Under the pieces are notes generated by a model, which ran no database searches, was not told where the DNA came from, and saw only the letters and a program-made list of their open reading frames with translations. Positions 33,757 to 42,593 of a stretch of 64,000 nucleotides of DNA are shown one piece after another (the stretch's first letter is position 1; each line of letters opens with the position of its first letter). Made by a program: the position numbers and the translations under genes. Source of the stretch: F1-60-MAGs149 sp037133755 (GTDB lineage: Bacteria; Actinomycetota; Thermoleophilia; Gaiellales; F1-60-MAGs149); assembly GCA_037133755.1 (NCBI GenBank), contig JBAXNN010000005.1, positions 62,001-126,000 of the forward strand, given 5' to 3'.

Positions 33757-34317
33757 ATGCCGAACTCGTCCCTCACTCCCCTGCAGCGCCAGATCTATTG
33801 GTCGGCGCCTTCGCCGGTGATCGAGCGCGGCCGCCGCCGCACGGCGTTCGGGCTCCTGCTGATCCTCGGCGTTGAGCGGCTGCTCCGCGAGGGGCGCCTG
33901 CGCGGGCCGCAGGCCCGGTTGGCGATGGCGCAGGCGCAGGCCGCGCGGCTGCTCGCCGCTCCTGTCACGGGCGCAGCCTGGAAGACCCGCCGCGGCGATG
34001 TTCTTCGGAGCGATGGTGACGAGCTCGCCGCCGCTCTCGTCACCAAGGCCACGGGTAACCAGACCGAGCTGTCCGCCGGTGCCTGCCTGATCGCCTCGTG
34101 CGATCTCCTCGACGAGATCTGTGACTGGCTGGCCGGCGGCGAACTGCTCGGCGCCGCCGCCCCCTCTGCCATCGACCGCCTGCGTGTTGCCCAAGTGCTG
34201 CTCCGAGAGCATCGGTTCGACGGCGAGGAGCGGGATGATCTGCCGCCGCCATCCCGCCTAGATCTCGTTGTCGAGGAGCAATCCGGTTCGACACCGAATG
34301 CGTGGCAGGACGACTAG
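33757..34317 (+). CDS. hypothetical protein (186 aa)
   Basis: Not recognised. Mostly helical, with a basic segment (ERGRRRTAFGLLLILGVERL) that could be one weak membrane-associated helix, a middle Ala/Gln-rich helix and an acidic C-terminus (REHRFDGEERDD). No catalytic motif is visible. ATG 33757 is supported by TACGCT seven bases upstream. The gene stands alone, with a structured non-coding region after it. Confidence 0.7.
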   Translation: MPNSSLTPLQRQIYWSAPSPVIERGRRRTAFGLLLILGVERLLREGRLRGPQARLAMAQAQAARLLAAPVTGAAWKTRRGDVLRSDGDELAAALVTKATGNQTELSAGACLIASCDLLDEICDWLAGGELLGAAAPSAIDRLRVAQVLLREHRFDGEERDDLPPPSRLDLVVEEQSGSTPNAWQDD

Positions 34318-34646
34318 GCGGCAGATCCGCTCAGCCGTCTCCGCTCTCTGGTGATCGCGCCTCGCTCAGAGATCCCCGCGAAGCGGGGTCCCCTGAGCGA
34401 TTAGTAGACAAGTGGGTGACGCCGCAGGCGCCGCCCACTTGAAGGGTCACTCTTCAGCGAGCTGTGCGCAGCGCAGCTCCCCTGAAGACGCGGGCACGAG
34501 CGGCAGATCCGGGCGCTCCCGCCCACACCCCGGAGTGTCGGGCTACCTGCACACACCGACGCGCGCCTCACGCCAACGCCGCGCACCTGCAACCATCTTG
34601 GTGTGCGGTCGCCCGCCTCGCGGCGCCCGTGACGGAAGCAGCGACC
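34318..34646. other. non-coding stretch with three consecutive hairpins
   Basis: The only gap above 300 bases in the window; no credible gene. Hairpin 1: 34362-34400 (TCGCTCAG/CTGAGCGA with inner CCCCGC-gaa-GCGGGG). Hairpin 2: 34409-34441 (CAAGTGGG/CCCACTTG with inner GCC-gca-GGC). Hairpin 3: 34451-34488 (TCTTCAG/CTGAAGA with inner GAGCTG/CAGCTC). Smaller hairpins follow near 34510-34540. GGCAGATCCG occurs at both 34320 and 34502. Could be terminators for the upstream gene, an attenuator before the response regulator, or a small RNA. Confidence 0.7.
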
Positions 34647-35315
34647 ATGCCCATGACCGACCTGCGTGTCCTCGTTGTCGAGGACGACACCTTCACCCGG
34701 ACGACGGTCTGCGATGCCCTGCGCTTCCACGGCGTCACGATCGTTGGTGATGCGGGGACGGCGTCGGACGCGATGGCGATCGCCGCGAACGATCCTCCGG
34801 ATGTTGCTCTGCTCGATCTCGACCTGGGTGGCGGTCCCAGCGGTATCGATCTCGCGCAGGCGCTGCGTCGGGAGCACCCGGGCATCGGCATCGTGATTCT
34901 GACGACCTATGAGGATCCACGCCTGATTCGCAAGAGTTACGACACGCTCCCCGACGACGTCATCTACCTCGTGAAGCGCGAGCTCAGCGATAGCGATGCC
35001 CTGCCACAGGCACTGCGAAACGCGCAGCAGCGCGTCGGCACCGTCGCGCCTGCCGCACCGCGTTTGGTGGGCGCAGTGGGGACGACCGCGGGTCTGACCG
35101 AGGTCCAGATCGAGGTCATGCGCCTGGTCGCAGAGGGGCATTCGAATGCCTCGATCGCGCGTGAGCGGGTGGTGACGGAGGGTGCGATCGAGAAGCTGGT
35201 GCACCGTACGGCCCGCCAGCTCGGCATCACGAGCACGTCGGATCAGAACCTTCGGGTGCAGATCACGCGCGCGTACCTCAACCTGACGGGCGCACCTGTG
35301 CGCGACGAGGTGTAG
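34647..35315 (+). CDS. LuxR/NarL-type response regulator (222 aa)
   Basis: DNA-binding half of a two-component system. The receiver domain (1-125) has the acidic pocket Glu12-Asp13-Asp14, likely phospho-acceptor Asp57 in VALLDLDLGG, Thr in ILTTYED and Lys in IYLVKREL. The C-terminal LuxR-type HTH is at about 155-210 (LTEVQIEVMRLVAEGHSNAS; AIEKLVHRTARQLGI). ATG 34647 is preferred, with GGAAG upstream; ATG 34653 is an alternative. The sensor kinase gene follows after 3 bp. Confidence 0.92.
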   Translation: MPMTDLRVLVVEDDTFTRTTVCDALRFHGVTIVGDAGTASDAMAIAANDPPDVALLDLDLGGGPSGIDLAQALRREHPGIGIVILTTYEDPRLIRKSYDTLPDDVIYLVKRELSDSDALPQALRNAQQRVGTVAPAAPRLVGAVGTTAGLTEVQIEVMRLVAEGHSNASIARERVVTEGAIEKLVHRTARQLGITSTSDQNLRVQITRAYLNLTGAPVRDEV

Positions 35316-35318
35316 CGG

Positions 35319-37073
35319 GTGACCCTGCGGCGCAGGCTCGGTGGCCCCGCTGCCTTCTCGCTGCCCGTCTGGATCGTGCTCTGCGCGACGTCGTTCTTCG
35401 CGCTGGCGCTCGCCTCCGACGTGGATGTCGCGACGGTCGGTGGCGCGATCGACGGTGGCCTCGCCGTTGTGGCGATGACGCTGCTGACGGGCGCGCTCTT
35501 CCTCGTCATCCGACGACTTCGCCCTGCAGATCGCGACCTCCGCCTGCGCACGTCCATCCTGCTCGCTATCGGCGTGGCGCTCGTGCGGACCGCCGCCTTC
35601 ATGCCAATCGCGAACCCCGGTGGCGTCGATAACGGCTTCGCAGCGGGATCACAGCTGCTTGCCACTACCCTCGCAACGACGCTCACGATTCTCGTGATGA
35701 ACGCCGTCACGGAGTCGGTCTCGACGCATCGGCGGTTGGAGGCGGAATTGATGGCGATGCTGGTTGATCTACGCCACCAGCAATTGCAGCAGGATGCGCT
35801 CGGGGAGGCGATCGACCATGCGCTGCTGTCCGAGGTGCTGACCGCGACCGACTCGGCCCGCCAGCAGATGGAGGAGACGCCCGACGCCCACTCACCGGAT
35901 GGTCGGCTTGCGCTCGCCGACGCGTTGCGCGCGACGGCCGTTGGCCCCCTGCGATCGCTGAGCCATCGGCTTGAGGCGACCGAGGCGACGACGTTCCTGC
36001 CCGAGACGCGGTTTCTCCGGGTGTTGATCGCAACGGTGCGTGCACACCCACTCTGGCCGCGTGAGACTGCGGCAGCCTCGGCGCTGGTCGCCGGGACCTT
36101 TGTCATCTACCTCCGCCGCGACGAGGCGGGTGTTGATGGCGTCCTGGCGACGCTGTTGCTCGTCGTGGGCACCGTCGCCGTGCAGTTCGGCGCCGTCTGG
36201 CTTGCCCTCACCGCGATCGCGAGCATCGGGCGGCGCATCAGCGGCATCGCCGCCATCGCAATTCCGCTGGCCGTGATGGCCACGATCCTCATCTCGCTGG
36301 TGCGATCCGAGTTCTTTCACCCGTACGTCGCGAGCGAGTTGAACGGCCGATCGGTGAGCTTCATCGTGATCGTGTCGCTGCTCGTCGTCGTGCTGGTGAA
36401 CGCCGCGATGGCCTCGGAGCTGTCTCAGGAGACGATCATCGAGCGGCTCCACGCAACCGTCGACGCGACGGAGACCGAGGCGCAGGCGCGCAATCGCGAA
36501 CTGGTCCGGGCAAGTCGCACGCTGGCCCGCTACGTGCACGGCACGCTGCAGTCGCGGCTGCTGGCGTCGGCCCTCGCCATCGAACAGGCCGAACGGGCAG
36601 GCGATCCGACCGGGTTCGACCGGGCACTCGAGCAGGCCCGTGAGGCCCTGCTCCTGCCGGAGGTGCTGCCGTCGCCGGCAACGGAGCTCGCGGCCGCGAT
36701 CGATCAGGTCACGGCACTCTGGCAGGGCATCGCCAAGATCACGGTGGAGATCAGGCAGCCGATCCCGCTGCTGCCGCCATCGCGCATCACCGATATCTGC
36801 CTGCTCGTCGAGGAGGGCGTGGCCAACGCCATGCGCCACGGCTCGGCGAACACCGTCGACGTCACGCTCGCGCTGCGTGATGACGGCAACATCGCGCTCA
36901 CGATCGTGGATGACGGCGTCGGACCCACCGGTGGCTCCCCCGGGCTCGGGTCGAACATCTTCGACCAGGCGAGCACGCTGCCGTGGACGCTGACGCCGCG
37001 GACGGCCGCCTCAGGATCCGTTCTCCAGGTCGTCGTCGCGATCGCACCGTCGGTCGCGACTGCCGCGATCTGA
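35319..37073 (+). CDS. membrane sensor histidine kinase, HisKA_3/NarX-like (584 aa)
   Basis: Partner of the adjacent response regulator. The N-terminus has four hydrophobic segments (about 13-120), then a cytoplasmic helical region, a second set of four helices (about 250-370: LVAGTFVIYL; LLLVVGTVAVQFGAVWLALT; AIAIPLAVMATILISLV; SFIVIVSLLVVVLVNAAM), and a dimerisation segment with the probable phospho-accepting His in LARYVHGTLQSRLLAS. The ATPase has VEEGVANAMRHGSAN (N-box) and LTIVDDGVGP (G1). The second transmembrane set is unusual for this class; the signal is unknown. GTG 35319. Confidence 0.88.
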   Translation: MTLRRRLGGPAAFSLPVWIVLCATSFFALALASDVDVATVGGAIDGGLAVVAMTLLTGALFLVIRRLRPADRDLRLRTSILLAIGVALVRTAAFMPIANPGGVDNGFAAGSQLLATTLATTLTILVMNAVTESVSTHRRLEAELMAMLVDLRHQQLQQDALGEAIDHALLSEVLTATDSARQQMEETPDAHSPDGRLALADALRATAVGPLRSLSHRLEATEATTFLPETRFLRVLIATVRAHPLWPRETAAASALVAGTFVIYLRRDEAGVDGVLATLLLVVGTVAVQFGAVWLALTAIASIGRRISGIAAIAIPLAVMATILISLVRSEFFHPYVASELNGRSVSFIVIVSLLVVVLVNAAMASELSQETIIERLHATVDATETEAQARNRELVRASRTLARYVHGTLQSRLLASALAIEQAERAGDPTGFDRALEQAREALLLPEVLPSPATELAAAIDQVTALWQGIAKITVEIRQPIPLLPPSRITDICLLVEEGVANAMRHGSANTVDVTLALRDDGNIALTIVDDGVGPTGGSPGLGSNIFDQASTLPWTLTPRTAASGSVLQVVVAIAPSVATAAI

Positions 37074-37081
37074 GGTTCGGC

Positions 37082-37867
37082 TTAGAGCCCTGCCAAGAGC
37101 CCCTGCACGCCACGCAGCAGCACGGCGCTGTTGGGGTGCTCGAGGTCCACGTGCAACGCGGTGAGCGCGACGCAGCCCTCCGCGATCGCCTCGAAGTCGG
37201 TGCCGGGCGCGCGGTGGTAGTCGGCATCGCCGGAGTAGAGACGGAAGCGACGCTTGCCCTCGTGCTCCTCGGCGAGCTCGATCTGGTCGGCCCAGATGCG
37301 GCGGCCCAACTTGCAGACGCGGATGTCCTGCGGCGTACCGGTCGGGCAGTTGACGTTGAGCAGCACGTCGCGCCCAAGCTGTCCTGAGGCGAGCAGCTCG
37401 GCGAGGCGCGGCACGATGCGCTCGGCCGTCGCGAATTCGTACTGGCCGTCGCGCGTGTGGTGGAGCTCGCCGCCGGTGGACTGCTGCGACACGGCGAGTC
37501 CCGGCGTGCCGAGCAGGACGCCCTCCATGGCCGCGGCAACGGTGCCCGAGTAGGTGACATCGTCACCGAGGTTGAGCCCCAGGTTGGCACCGGCCACGAC
37601 GAGGTCGAAGCTCGGGCCGGGCTCCGTGGCCTCAGCGAAGCGCACGCAGTCGACCGGCGTACCGCTGACGGCGTACGCGACGGTCGCACCCTCGACCTCG
37701 CGCTCGTCGATCTCAAGCGTCCCGCGGATCGTGATGCTGCGCGCCACGGCGCTCTGATTCTCGGCCGGCGCCACCACCATGACGTCGGCCACGGTCGACA
37801 GCGCACGCGCCAGCGCGTGGAGTCCCGGCGAATCGATGCCGTCGTCGTTCGTCAGGAGCACGCGCAT
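37082..37867 (-). CDS. surE: 5'/3'-nucleotidase SurE (261 aa)
   Basis: Survival-protein phosphatase acting on nucleoside monophosphates. The N-terminus MRVLLTNDDGIDSPG holds the metal ligands Asp8 and Asp9; APAENQSAVA follows, then VSGTPVDCVRFA and GANLGLNLGDDVTYSGTVAA. ATG 37867 was chosen since it directly precedes the conserved RVLLTNDDG; the longer frame adds unrelated residues. Divergent from the antiporter gene, with closely facing -10 boxes. Confidence 0.95.
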   Translation of the reverse strand: MRVLLTNDDGIDSPGLHALARALSTVADVMVVAPAENQSAVARSITIRGTLEIDEREVEGATVAYAVSGTPVDCVRFAEATEPGPSFDLVVAGANLGLNLGDDVTYSGTVAAAMEGVLLGTPGLAVSQQSTGGELHHTRDGQYEFATAERIVPRLAELLASGQLGRDVLLNVNCPTGTPQDIRVCKLGRRIWADQIELAEEHEGKRRFRLYSGDADYHRAPGTDFEAIAEGCVALTALHVDLEHPNSAVLLRGVQGLLAGL

Positions 37868-37876
37868 GCAGTCCCC

Positions 37877-37898
37877 ACGATACCGCTCCACGTATGCT
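37877..37898. promoter_or_regulatory. facing candidate -10 boxes between surE and the antiporter gene
   Basis: Minus strand: TATCGT at 37877-37882, nine bases before ATG 37867 of surE. Plus strand: TATGCT at 37893-37898, six bases before GTG 37905 of the antiporter gene. Only 10 bases separate the two boxes, so polymerases would compete. Both starts look leaderless. Confidence 0.38.
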
Positions 37899-37904
37899 GC
37901 CTCG

Positions 37905-38981
37905 GTGACGGAAGGTGCCAAGAAGCCCGGGATCACCCGCTCTGAGGGGATTCAGTTCGTGATCATCGGTGCGATTGCCGTGCTGGCCTTCGTGCTCGAG
38001 TTCGCCCACGCCAACAGCGTCCTGATCTTCGTCGTCGCCGGTATCGCGGTGGCGGGCATGGCCCACGTCCTCGGTCTCGCCACGGAGCAGGCCGGCGAAG
38101 CCGCCGGTCCGCGCATCTCGGCGCTGCTCAACGCCACCTTCGGCAATGCCGCCGAGCTGATCATCGTCGTGCTCGCGATTCGTCAGGGCGGCGAACTCAT
38201 CGACGTCGCGCGCTACTCCATTATCGGCTCGGTGATCGGCAACGTGCTGCTGATCCTCGGTGCCTCGCTGCTGGTCTCCGGCATCAAGAACGGGCGCCAG
38301 GGCTTCAACGCGACCGTGGCGGGCGTCAACGCCACGATGCTGCTGCTCGCCACTGCCGCGCTCGCGCTGCCCACGCTGTTCGACGGTCTCGCGGAGATTC
38401 CCGCGTCATCGAGCGTCAACCTCTCCCACGGCGTAGCGATCGTCATGCTGGTGCTCTACGGGGCTTACCTCCTCCACGCGTTCCGATCACCCGACGAATC
38501 CGGCGCAGCGACCGGGCATGCCACGTGGTCGACGCCGCTGGCGCTCGCTGTGCTCGCGATCTCCGCGATCATCACCGGCGTCCTGTCCGAGTTCCTCGTG
38601 GGCGCGATCGAGCCCACGATTGAGCAGACCGGCATCTCCCCCGTCTTCATCGGCCTGATCGTCGTGCCGCTCGTCGGCAACATCGCCGAGCACTTTGCGG
38701 CGGTCAAGATCGCGGCGAAGGGCGACCTCGACTTCTCGATGGGCATCGCCTTCAACTCCGCGCTCCAGGTCGCGCTCGCCGTCACGGCCGTCGCAGTGGG
38801 CGCCGGCGTCGTGTTCGGCCACGAGCTGACGCTCGCGTTTGGCGCGCTCGAGATCGCCGTGCTGATCGCCGCCGCCGTCGTCGCTGCCTTCATCGCCGTC
38901 AGCGGCAAGGCAACGTGGCTCGAAGGGCTCGAGCTGCTCGCGATCTACGCGATCGCCGCGCTCGCCTTCTGGTACGTCTGA
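37905..38981 (+). CDS. Ca2+/H+ (cation/proton) antiporter, CaCA family (358 aa)
   Basis: Inner-membrane cation exchanger with 10-11 predicted helices in two inverted repeats. The two alpha-repeat signatures are present: ATFGNAAELIIVVLAI (first, with Glu) and PLVGNIAEHFAAVKIA (second, with Glu). This is the YfkE/CAX-like layout. An acidic loop (FRSPDESGAA) lies in the middle. Start GTG 37905 follows a TATGCT box by six bases. Convergent with truA (3 bp). Confidence 0.93.
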   Translation: MTEGAKKPGITRSEGIQFVIIGAIAVLAFVLEFAHANSVLIFVVAGIAVAGMAHVLGLATEQAGEAAGPRISALLNATFGNAAELIIVVLAIRQGGELIDVARYSIIGSVIGNVLLILGASLLVSGIKNGRQGFNATVAGVNATMLLLATAALALPTLFDGLAEIPASSSVNLSHGVAIVMLVLYGAYLLHAFRSPDESGAATGHATWSTPLALAVLAISAIITGVLSEFLVGAIEPTIEQTGISPVFIGLIVVPLVGNIAEHFAAVKIAAKGDLDFSMGIAFNSALQVALAVTAVAVGAGVVFGHELTLAFGALEIAVLIAAAVVAAFIAVSGKATWLEGLELLAIYAIAALAFWYV

Positions 38982-38984
38982 CGC

Positions 38985-39725
38985 TCAGTAGTCGACGCGC
39001 ACGAGGCAGAGCCCGTGCGGCGGCGCCGTCCAGCCCGCATCCTCCCGCGGGCGTCCCTCGAGCAGACGCGCGAAGCTCTCAGGGTCCGTGCCGCTGTCAC
39101 CCCGCGAGGTGACGATCATCGTGCCGACGAGCGTGCGCACCATGTGCCGCAGGAAGGCATTGGCCGTCACCTGGAATTGCACCCCGGCAGCGGTGTCCAC
39201 CCACCGCGCGGTATGGATCGTGCGCGTGAAGCTGCGGTGCTCGGTCTCCGCCGGCGTGAAGGCGGTGAAGTCGTGCGTGCCGACGAGTTCGGCGGCAAAG
39301 CGGTCGAGCAGCGCGCGGTCGAGACGGCGCGGCTCATGGAGTTCGCGCAGACTCCGCAACGGATCGCGTAACGGTCCGAGCCGCACGTCGTAGGTGTAGG
39401 ACCGGCTCCGCGCGGAGAAGCGGGCGCTGAATGCGTCGTCAACGTCCTCGGCCCCGAGCACCGCGACGTCGGGCGGCAGCAGGTCGTTGAGTGCCCGCTG
39501 CAGTGATGCCGTCGGTGGACCCCCCTCACGCTTGAGGCTCACGACCTGGCCCGTCGCGTGCACACCAGAGTCCGTCCGCCCCGCCACGACGAGATCGTCA
39601 CGGGCGTCGTGGAGCGCGTCTACGGCTCGTAGCATCTCTCCCTCAACGGTGCGCGCACCCGGCTGGAACGCCCAGCCGTTGAAGGCCGTACCGTCGTAGG
39701 CGACGTGGAGTCGCGTGTTCACCAT
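38985..39725 (-). CDS. truA: tRNA pseudouridine(38-40) synthase TruA (246 aa)
   Basis: Modifies uridines 38-40 in the anticodon stem of tRNAs. The N-terminus RLHVAYDGTAFNGWAFQPG and the catalytic Asp in VVAGRTDSGVHATGQ are clear; FSARFSARSRSYTY and FLRHMVRTLVGTM follow. Last gene of the long ribosomal run; its ATG lies inside the end of the DoxX-like gene (7-nt overlap). In many bacteria truA follows rplQ; here two extra genes lie in between. Confidence 0.96.
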   Translation of the reverse strand: MVNTRLHVAYDGTAFNGWAFQPGARTVEGEMLRAVDALHDARDDLVVAGRTDSGVHATGQVVSLKREGGPPTASLQRALNDLLPPDVAVLGAEDVDDAFSARFSARSRSYTYDVRLGPLRDPLRSLRELHEPRRLDRALLDRFAAELVGTHDFTAFTPAETEHRSFTRTIHTARWVDTAAGVQFQVTANAFLRHMVRTLVGTMIVTSRGDSGTDPESFARLLEGRPREDAGWTAPPHGLCLVRVDY

Positions 39726-40171
39726 GCGCGCGGATCGATGCGGTCGAGCAACTGCGGTCGACCACCGCCCCGCGCGATCACGATCAGACAGCCGAGGGCA
39801 AGCAGTGCGGCGCCGTACAGCGGCAGACCGCCGTCGACACGGCCGGCCGTGGCGATGATCACGAGCAGGACGATCAGGAGCCCGAGTGCGCAGACTCGGC
39901 TGGCCAATCCGAGAAGCAGGCCAATGCCGAACACGAGCAGCAGGAGGGTCCCGAGCCAGACCGTGACCGACGGCACGGGCAGCGACCAGTCGGCGGCGTG
40001 CCGCACAATCGCGGCATGCCCAAGGCCATCGCGCACGGCGACGATGGTGGCAACGGCGCCCGTCAGGACGCGTACCAGGAGGAGCAGCGCGGTGAAGCGG
40101 CCGACAGCCGGCGCGTTCTGCCCCGGCATTCCGTGCTCGATCAGGCTCCGACCGCCGACAGGCACGCTCAT
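39719..40171 (-). CDS. DoxX-like membrane protein (150 aa)
   Basis: Four predicted transmembrane helices (LLLLVRVLTGAVATIVAVRD; LGTLLLLVFGIGLLLGLA; ALGLLIVLLVIIATAGR; PLYGAALLALGCLIVIA), with the RVLTG segment and a short loop after the second helix typical of DoxX/SURF4-like proteins. Substrate unknown. It sits between a DUF1795-like gene (9-bp gap) and truA (overlap) within the ribosomal run. The family call is moderate. Confidence 0.75.
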   Translation of the reverse strand: MSVPVGGRSLIEHGMPGQNAPAVGRFTALLLLVRVLTGAVATIVAVRDGLGHAAIVRHAADWSLPVPSVTVWLGTLLLLVFGIGLLLGLASRVCALGLLIVLLVIIATAGRVDGGLPLYGAALLALGCLIVIARGGGRPQLLDRIDPRAW

Positions 40172-40180
40172 CGCGCTGCT

Positions 40181-40627
40181 CTAGGCGTCGGCCGGGCTGG
40201 CGTCGATCTGCGTGCCCTCGATGACCGAGCGCAACTGATCTTCAATGTCGTCGTAGATCGCGGAAGGCACAGTGCAGATGATGGCGTAGCCGTCACCGGC
40301 CACCGTCGTGAGGCCGACCATCTGGCGCAGACGCAGGCCCGCGGCCTCCCACTCGACGACGCGGAGATGCGCAGGCGACCCGGAGATCTCGATGTGCTCG
40401 ATGTCCTTCTTCTCCTGGACCGGCACCTGGTCCGCGAGCTTCTGGACCCAGCCGCTCGAGAACCCGCCCAGACCCATGTTGTCGCACAGCGCTTCGCGCG
40501 TCACGACGACATTCGGCTGTGCGCCCTCCGTGGCCGGACCGACAAGCGTGAGCACGGTGCGGTCTTCCCAGCCGGGAATGCGCGGGATCGTGACCGGACC
40601 TGCCGAGATGCGGTCGCTGGCGCTCAT
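40181..40627 (-). CDS. DcrB/DUF1795-like protein (148 aa)
   Basis: Soluble single-domain protein of the DUF1795 (PsbP-like) fold: PVTIPRIPGWEDRTV, NVVVTREALCDNM, then the ISGSPAHLRVVEWEAAGLRL segment and GYAIICTVPS. DUF1795 proteins are often found near type VI secretion genes, but none are here and the function is unknown. ATG 40627 was chosen because it is 14 bp after rplQ; an extension to 40654 would overlap rplQ. Its place within the alpha cluster is unusual. Confidence 0.75.
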   Translation of the reverse strand: MSASDRISAGPVTIPRIPGWEDRTVLTLVGPATEGAQPNVVVTREALCDNMGLGGFSSGWVQKLADQVPVQEKKDIEHIEISGSPAHLRVVEWEAAGLRLRQMVGLTTVAGDGYAIICTVPSAIYDDIEDQLRSVIEGTQIDASPADA

Positions 40628-40641
40628 CGAACGAGGGTTGC

Positions 40642-40995
40642 TCAGTCGACCCACTCGAGGATCGCCATCTCGGCGTTATCCCCGGAGCGCGGGCCGAGCT
40701 TGACGATCCGCGTGTAGCCACCCTGGCGCTCGGTGAAGCGCGGCGCGATGTCCGAGAACAGCGCGTGCACGACGTCGCCGCTGCGGAGATACGCCTTCGC
40801 CTGGCGGCGAGCGTGCAGGTCGCCGCGCTTACCGAGCGTAACCATCTTCTCGGCGATCGGGCGGACTTCCTTGGCCTTGGCCAGCGTGGTCGTGATGCGA
40901 CCGTGCTCGACCAGCGAACCCGTCAGGTTCGAGTAGAGCGCCTTGCGATGGGCCGAGTCACGACCCAGGGTGCGTCCCTTGCGCTGATGCCGCAT
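40642..40995 (-). CDS. rplQ: 50S ribosomal protein L17 (117 aa)
   Basis: Complete L17: MRHQRKGRTLGRDSAHRKAL at the N-terminus and the C-terminal GGYTRIVKLGPRSGDNAEMA block. Normal length. Two bases separate its start from the rpoA stop, the standard rpoA-rplQ order. Confidence 0.98.
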   Translation of the reverse strand: MRHQRKGRTLGRDSAHRKALYSNLTGSLVEHGRITTTLAKAKEVRPIAEKMVTLGKRGDLHARRQAKAYLRSGDVVHALFSDIAPRFTERQGGYTRIVKLGPRSGDNAEMAILEWVD

Positions 40996-40997
40996 TG

Positions 40998-41963
40998 CTA
41001 GCCCTCGTCTCCGCGCAGGCGCAGACCATGGGCACCGAGGGCGGCGCGGATCTCGTCGATCGACTTGCGCCCGAAGTTCGGGATCGCAGCGAGATCACGG
41101 TCCGACTTGGCGACGAGGTCGCCAACCGTCTCGATGCCAACGCGCTTGAGGCAGTTGTACGAGCGAACGCCTAGCTCGAGCTCCTCGATGAGGATGTGCT
41201 CCATGCCGTTGGTCGGCGCAACGTCGAACTCCGGCACCGCGCGCTCAAGGCTGCGGGCCAGCTCGGCCGTGTCCATGTTGGCGAAGATGTTGAGCTGACG
41301 GATCAGGATCTCCGCGGCGGCCGTGACGGCCTCCTTGGGATCGATCGCGCCGTTCGTCTTCACGTGCAGCGTGAGCTTGTCGAAGTCCGTGTCGGAACCG
41401 ACGCGGGCCGGCTCGACCGTGTAGGTCACGCGGCGGACGGGCGAGAAGATCGAGTCGACCGGAATGACGCCGATCGTGGACTCGAAGTCCTTGTTCTCGC
41501 TGGCCGGCACGTAGCCGCGGCCGCGACCGATGGTCAGCGACATCTCCAGCTTCGACTTCGCGGCGAGGTTGCAGATCACGAGGTCCTTGTTGAGGATCTC
41601 GACGGGGCCGGCGACCGCGATGTCGGCAGCGGTGACAACACCGGGGCCGGATTTGACGATGTCGGCCTCGATCTCTGGCGCGTCGCCGTCGATCTGCAGG
41701 ACCAGGCCCTTGAGGTTCAGGATGATGTCCGTGACGTCCTCGCGGACGCCAGGCACCGTCGTGAACTCGTGCTGCGCGCCCTCAATGCGGACGCTGGTGA
41801 CGGCTGCACCCTCAAGCGAGGAGAGCAGAACGCGACGAAGCGAATTGCCGAACGTGTAACCGAAACCACGCTCAAGCGGCTCGACGACGAAAACGCCCTC
41901 GGTCGCCGAGACCTCCTCGTGGGTGATCTGCGGCATCTGGAATTCAAGCATGCGGGTGCTCAC
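40998..41963 (-). CDS. rpoA: DNA-directed RNA polymerase subunit alpha (321 aa)
   Basis: Assembly platform of RNA polymerase. The N-terminal domain has GFGYTFGNSLRRVLLSSLEG and the FSPVRRVTYTVEPARVGSDT segment; the C-terminal domain (about 245-315) has LELGVRSYNCLKRVGIETVG and FGRKSIDEIRAAL, which contacts UP elements and activators. GTG 41963 overlaps the rpsD stop (GTGA). An in-frame ATG at 41951 (MLEFQMPQ) is closer to the family's usual beginning and may be the true start. Confidence 0.97.
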   Translation of the reverse strand: MSTRMLEFQMPQITHEEVSATEGVFVVEPLERGFGYTFGNSLRRVLLSSLEGAAVTSVRIEGAQHEFTTVPGVREDVTDIILNLKGLVLQIDGDAPEIEADIVKSGPGVVTAADIAVAGPVEILNKDLVICNLAAKSKLEMSLTIGRGRGYVPASENKDFESTIGVIPVDSIFSPVRRVTYTVEPARVGSDTDFDKLTLHVKTNGAIDPKEAVTAAAEILIRQLNIFANMDTAELARSLERAVPEFDVAPTNGMEHILIEELELGVRSYNCLKRVGIETVGDLVAKSDRDLAAIPNFGRKSIDEIRAALGAHGLRLRGDEG

Positions 41964-42580
41964 TTCGAATACAGCTCCACGATCAGCTGCTCTTGGACAG
42001 GGGTATCGATCTCATCACGGTCAGGCATGCGGAGCACCTTGCCCGTGAGGTTGTCATGGTCGGCCTGGAGCCAGTTGGCAACCGACGCGGTGAGGTCGGT
42101 GGCGCTGCGTACCGCGGCCTCACCGGCTGCACCGGGACGCAGCGAGACGATGTCGTCGGCGCGAACCTGGTACGAGGGGATGTTGACCCGGCGACCATTG
42201 ATATGGAAGTGGCCGTGGCGCACCAGCTGACGAGCCTGAGCACGCGACGCGGCGAAGCCGAGACGGTAGACGACGTTGTCGAGGCGCATCTCGAGCAGGC
42301 GGAGGAGCTCCTCGCCGGTGATGCCCTGGCGACGCGACGCCTTCTTGTAGTAGTTGCGGAACTGCTTCTCGAGGACGCCGTAGTAGCGGCGGGCCTTCTG
42401 CTTCTCGCGCAACTGCAGCAGATACTCGGACTGCTTGATGCGGCCGCGGCCATGCTGGCCCGGCGGGTACGAGCGGCGCTCGACGGCGCACTTCTCGGTC
42501 AGACAGCGCTCGCCCTTGAGGAAGAGCTTGACGCCCTCACGGCGACACTGACGGCACTTGGGATCGGTAACGCGAGCCAT
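41960..42580 (-). CDS. rpsD: 30S ribosomal protein S4 (206 aa)
   Basis: Primary 16S-binding protein. N-terminal zinc-type Cys motif CRQCRREGVKLFLKGERC, then LREKQKARRYYGVLEKQF, and the S4 RNA-binding domain (RLDNVVYRLGFAASRAQARQ). The C-terminus VPVQEQLIVELYSK is usual. Sits in the order rpsK-rpsD-rpoA. Confidence 0.98.
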   Translation of the reverse strand: MARVTDPKCRQCRREGVKLFLKGERCLTEKCAVERRSYPPGQHGRGRIKQSEYLLQLREKQKARRYYGVLEKQFRNYYKKASRRQGITGEELLRLLEMRLDNVVYRLGFAASRAQARQLVRHGHFHINGRRVNIPSYQVRADDIVSLRPGAAGEAAVRSATDLTASVANWLQADHDNLTGKVLRMPDRDEIDTPVQEQLIVELYSK

Positions 42581-42593
42581 GACTCAGCTGCTC

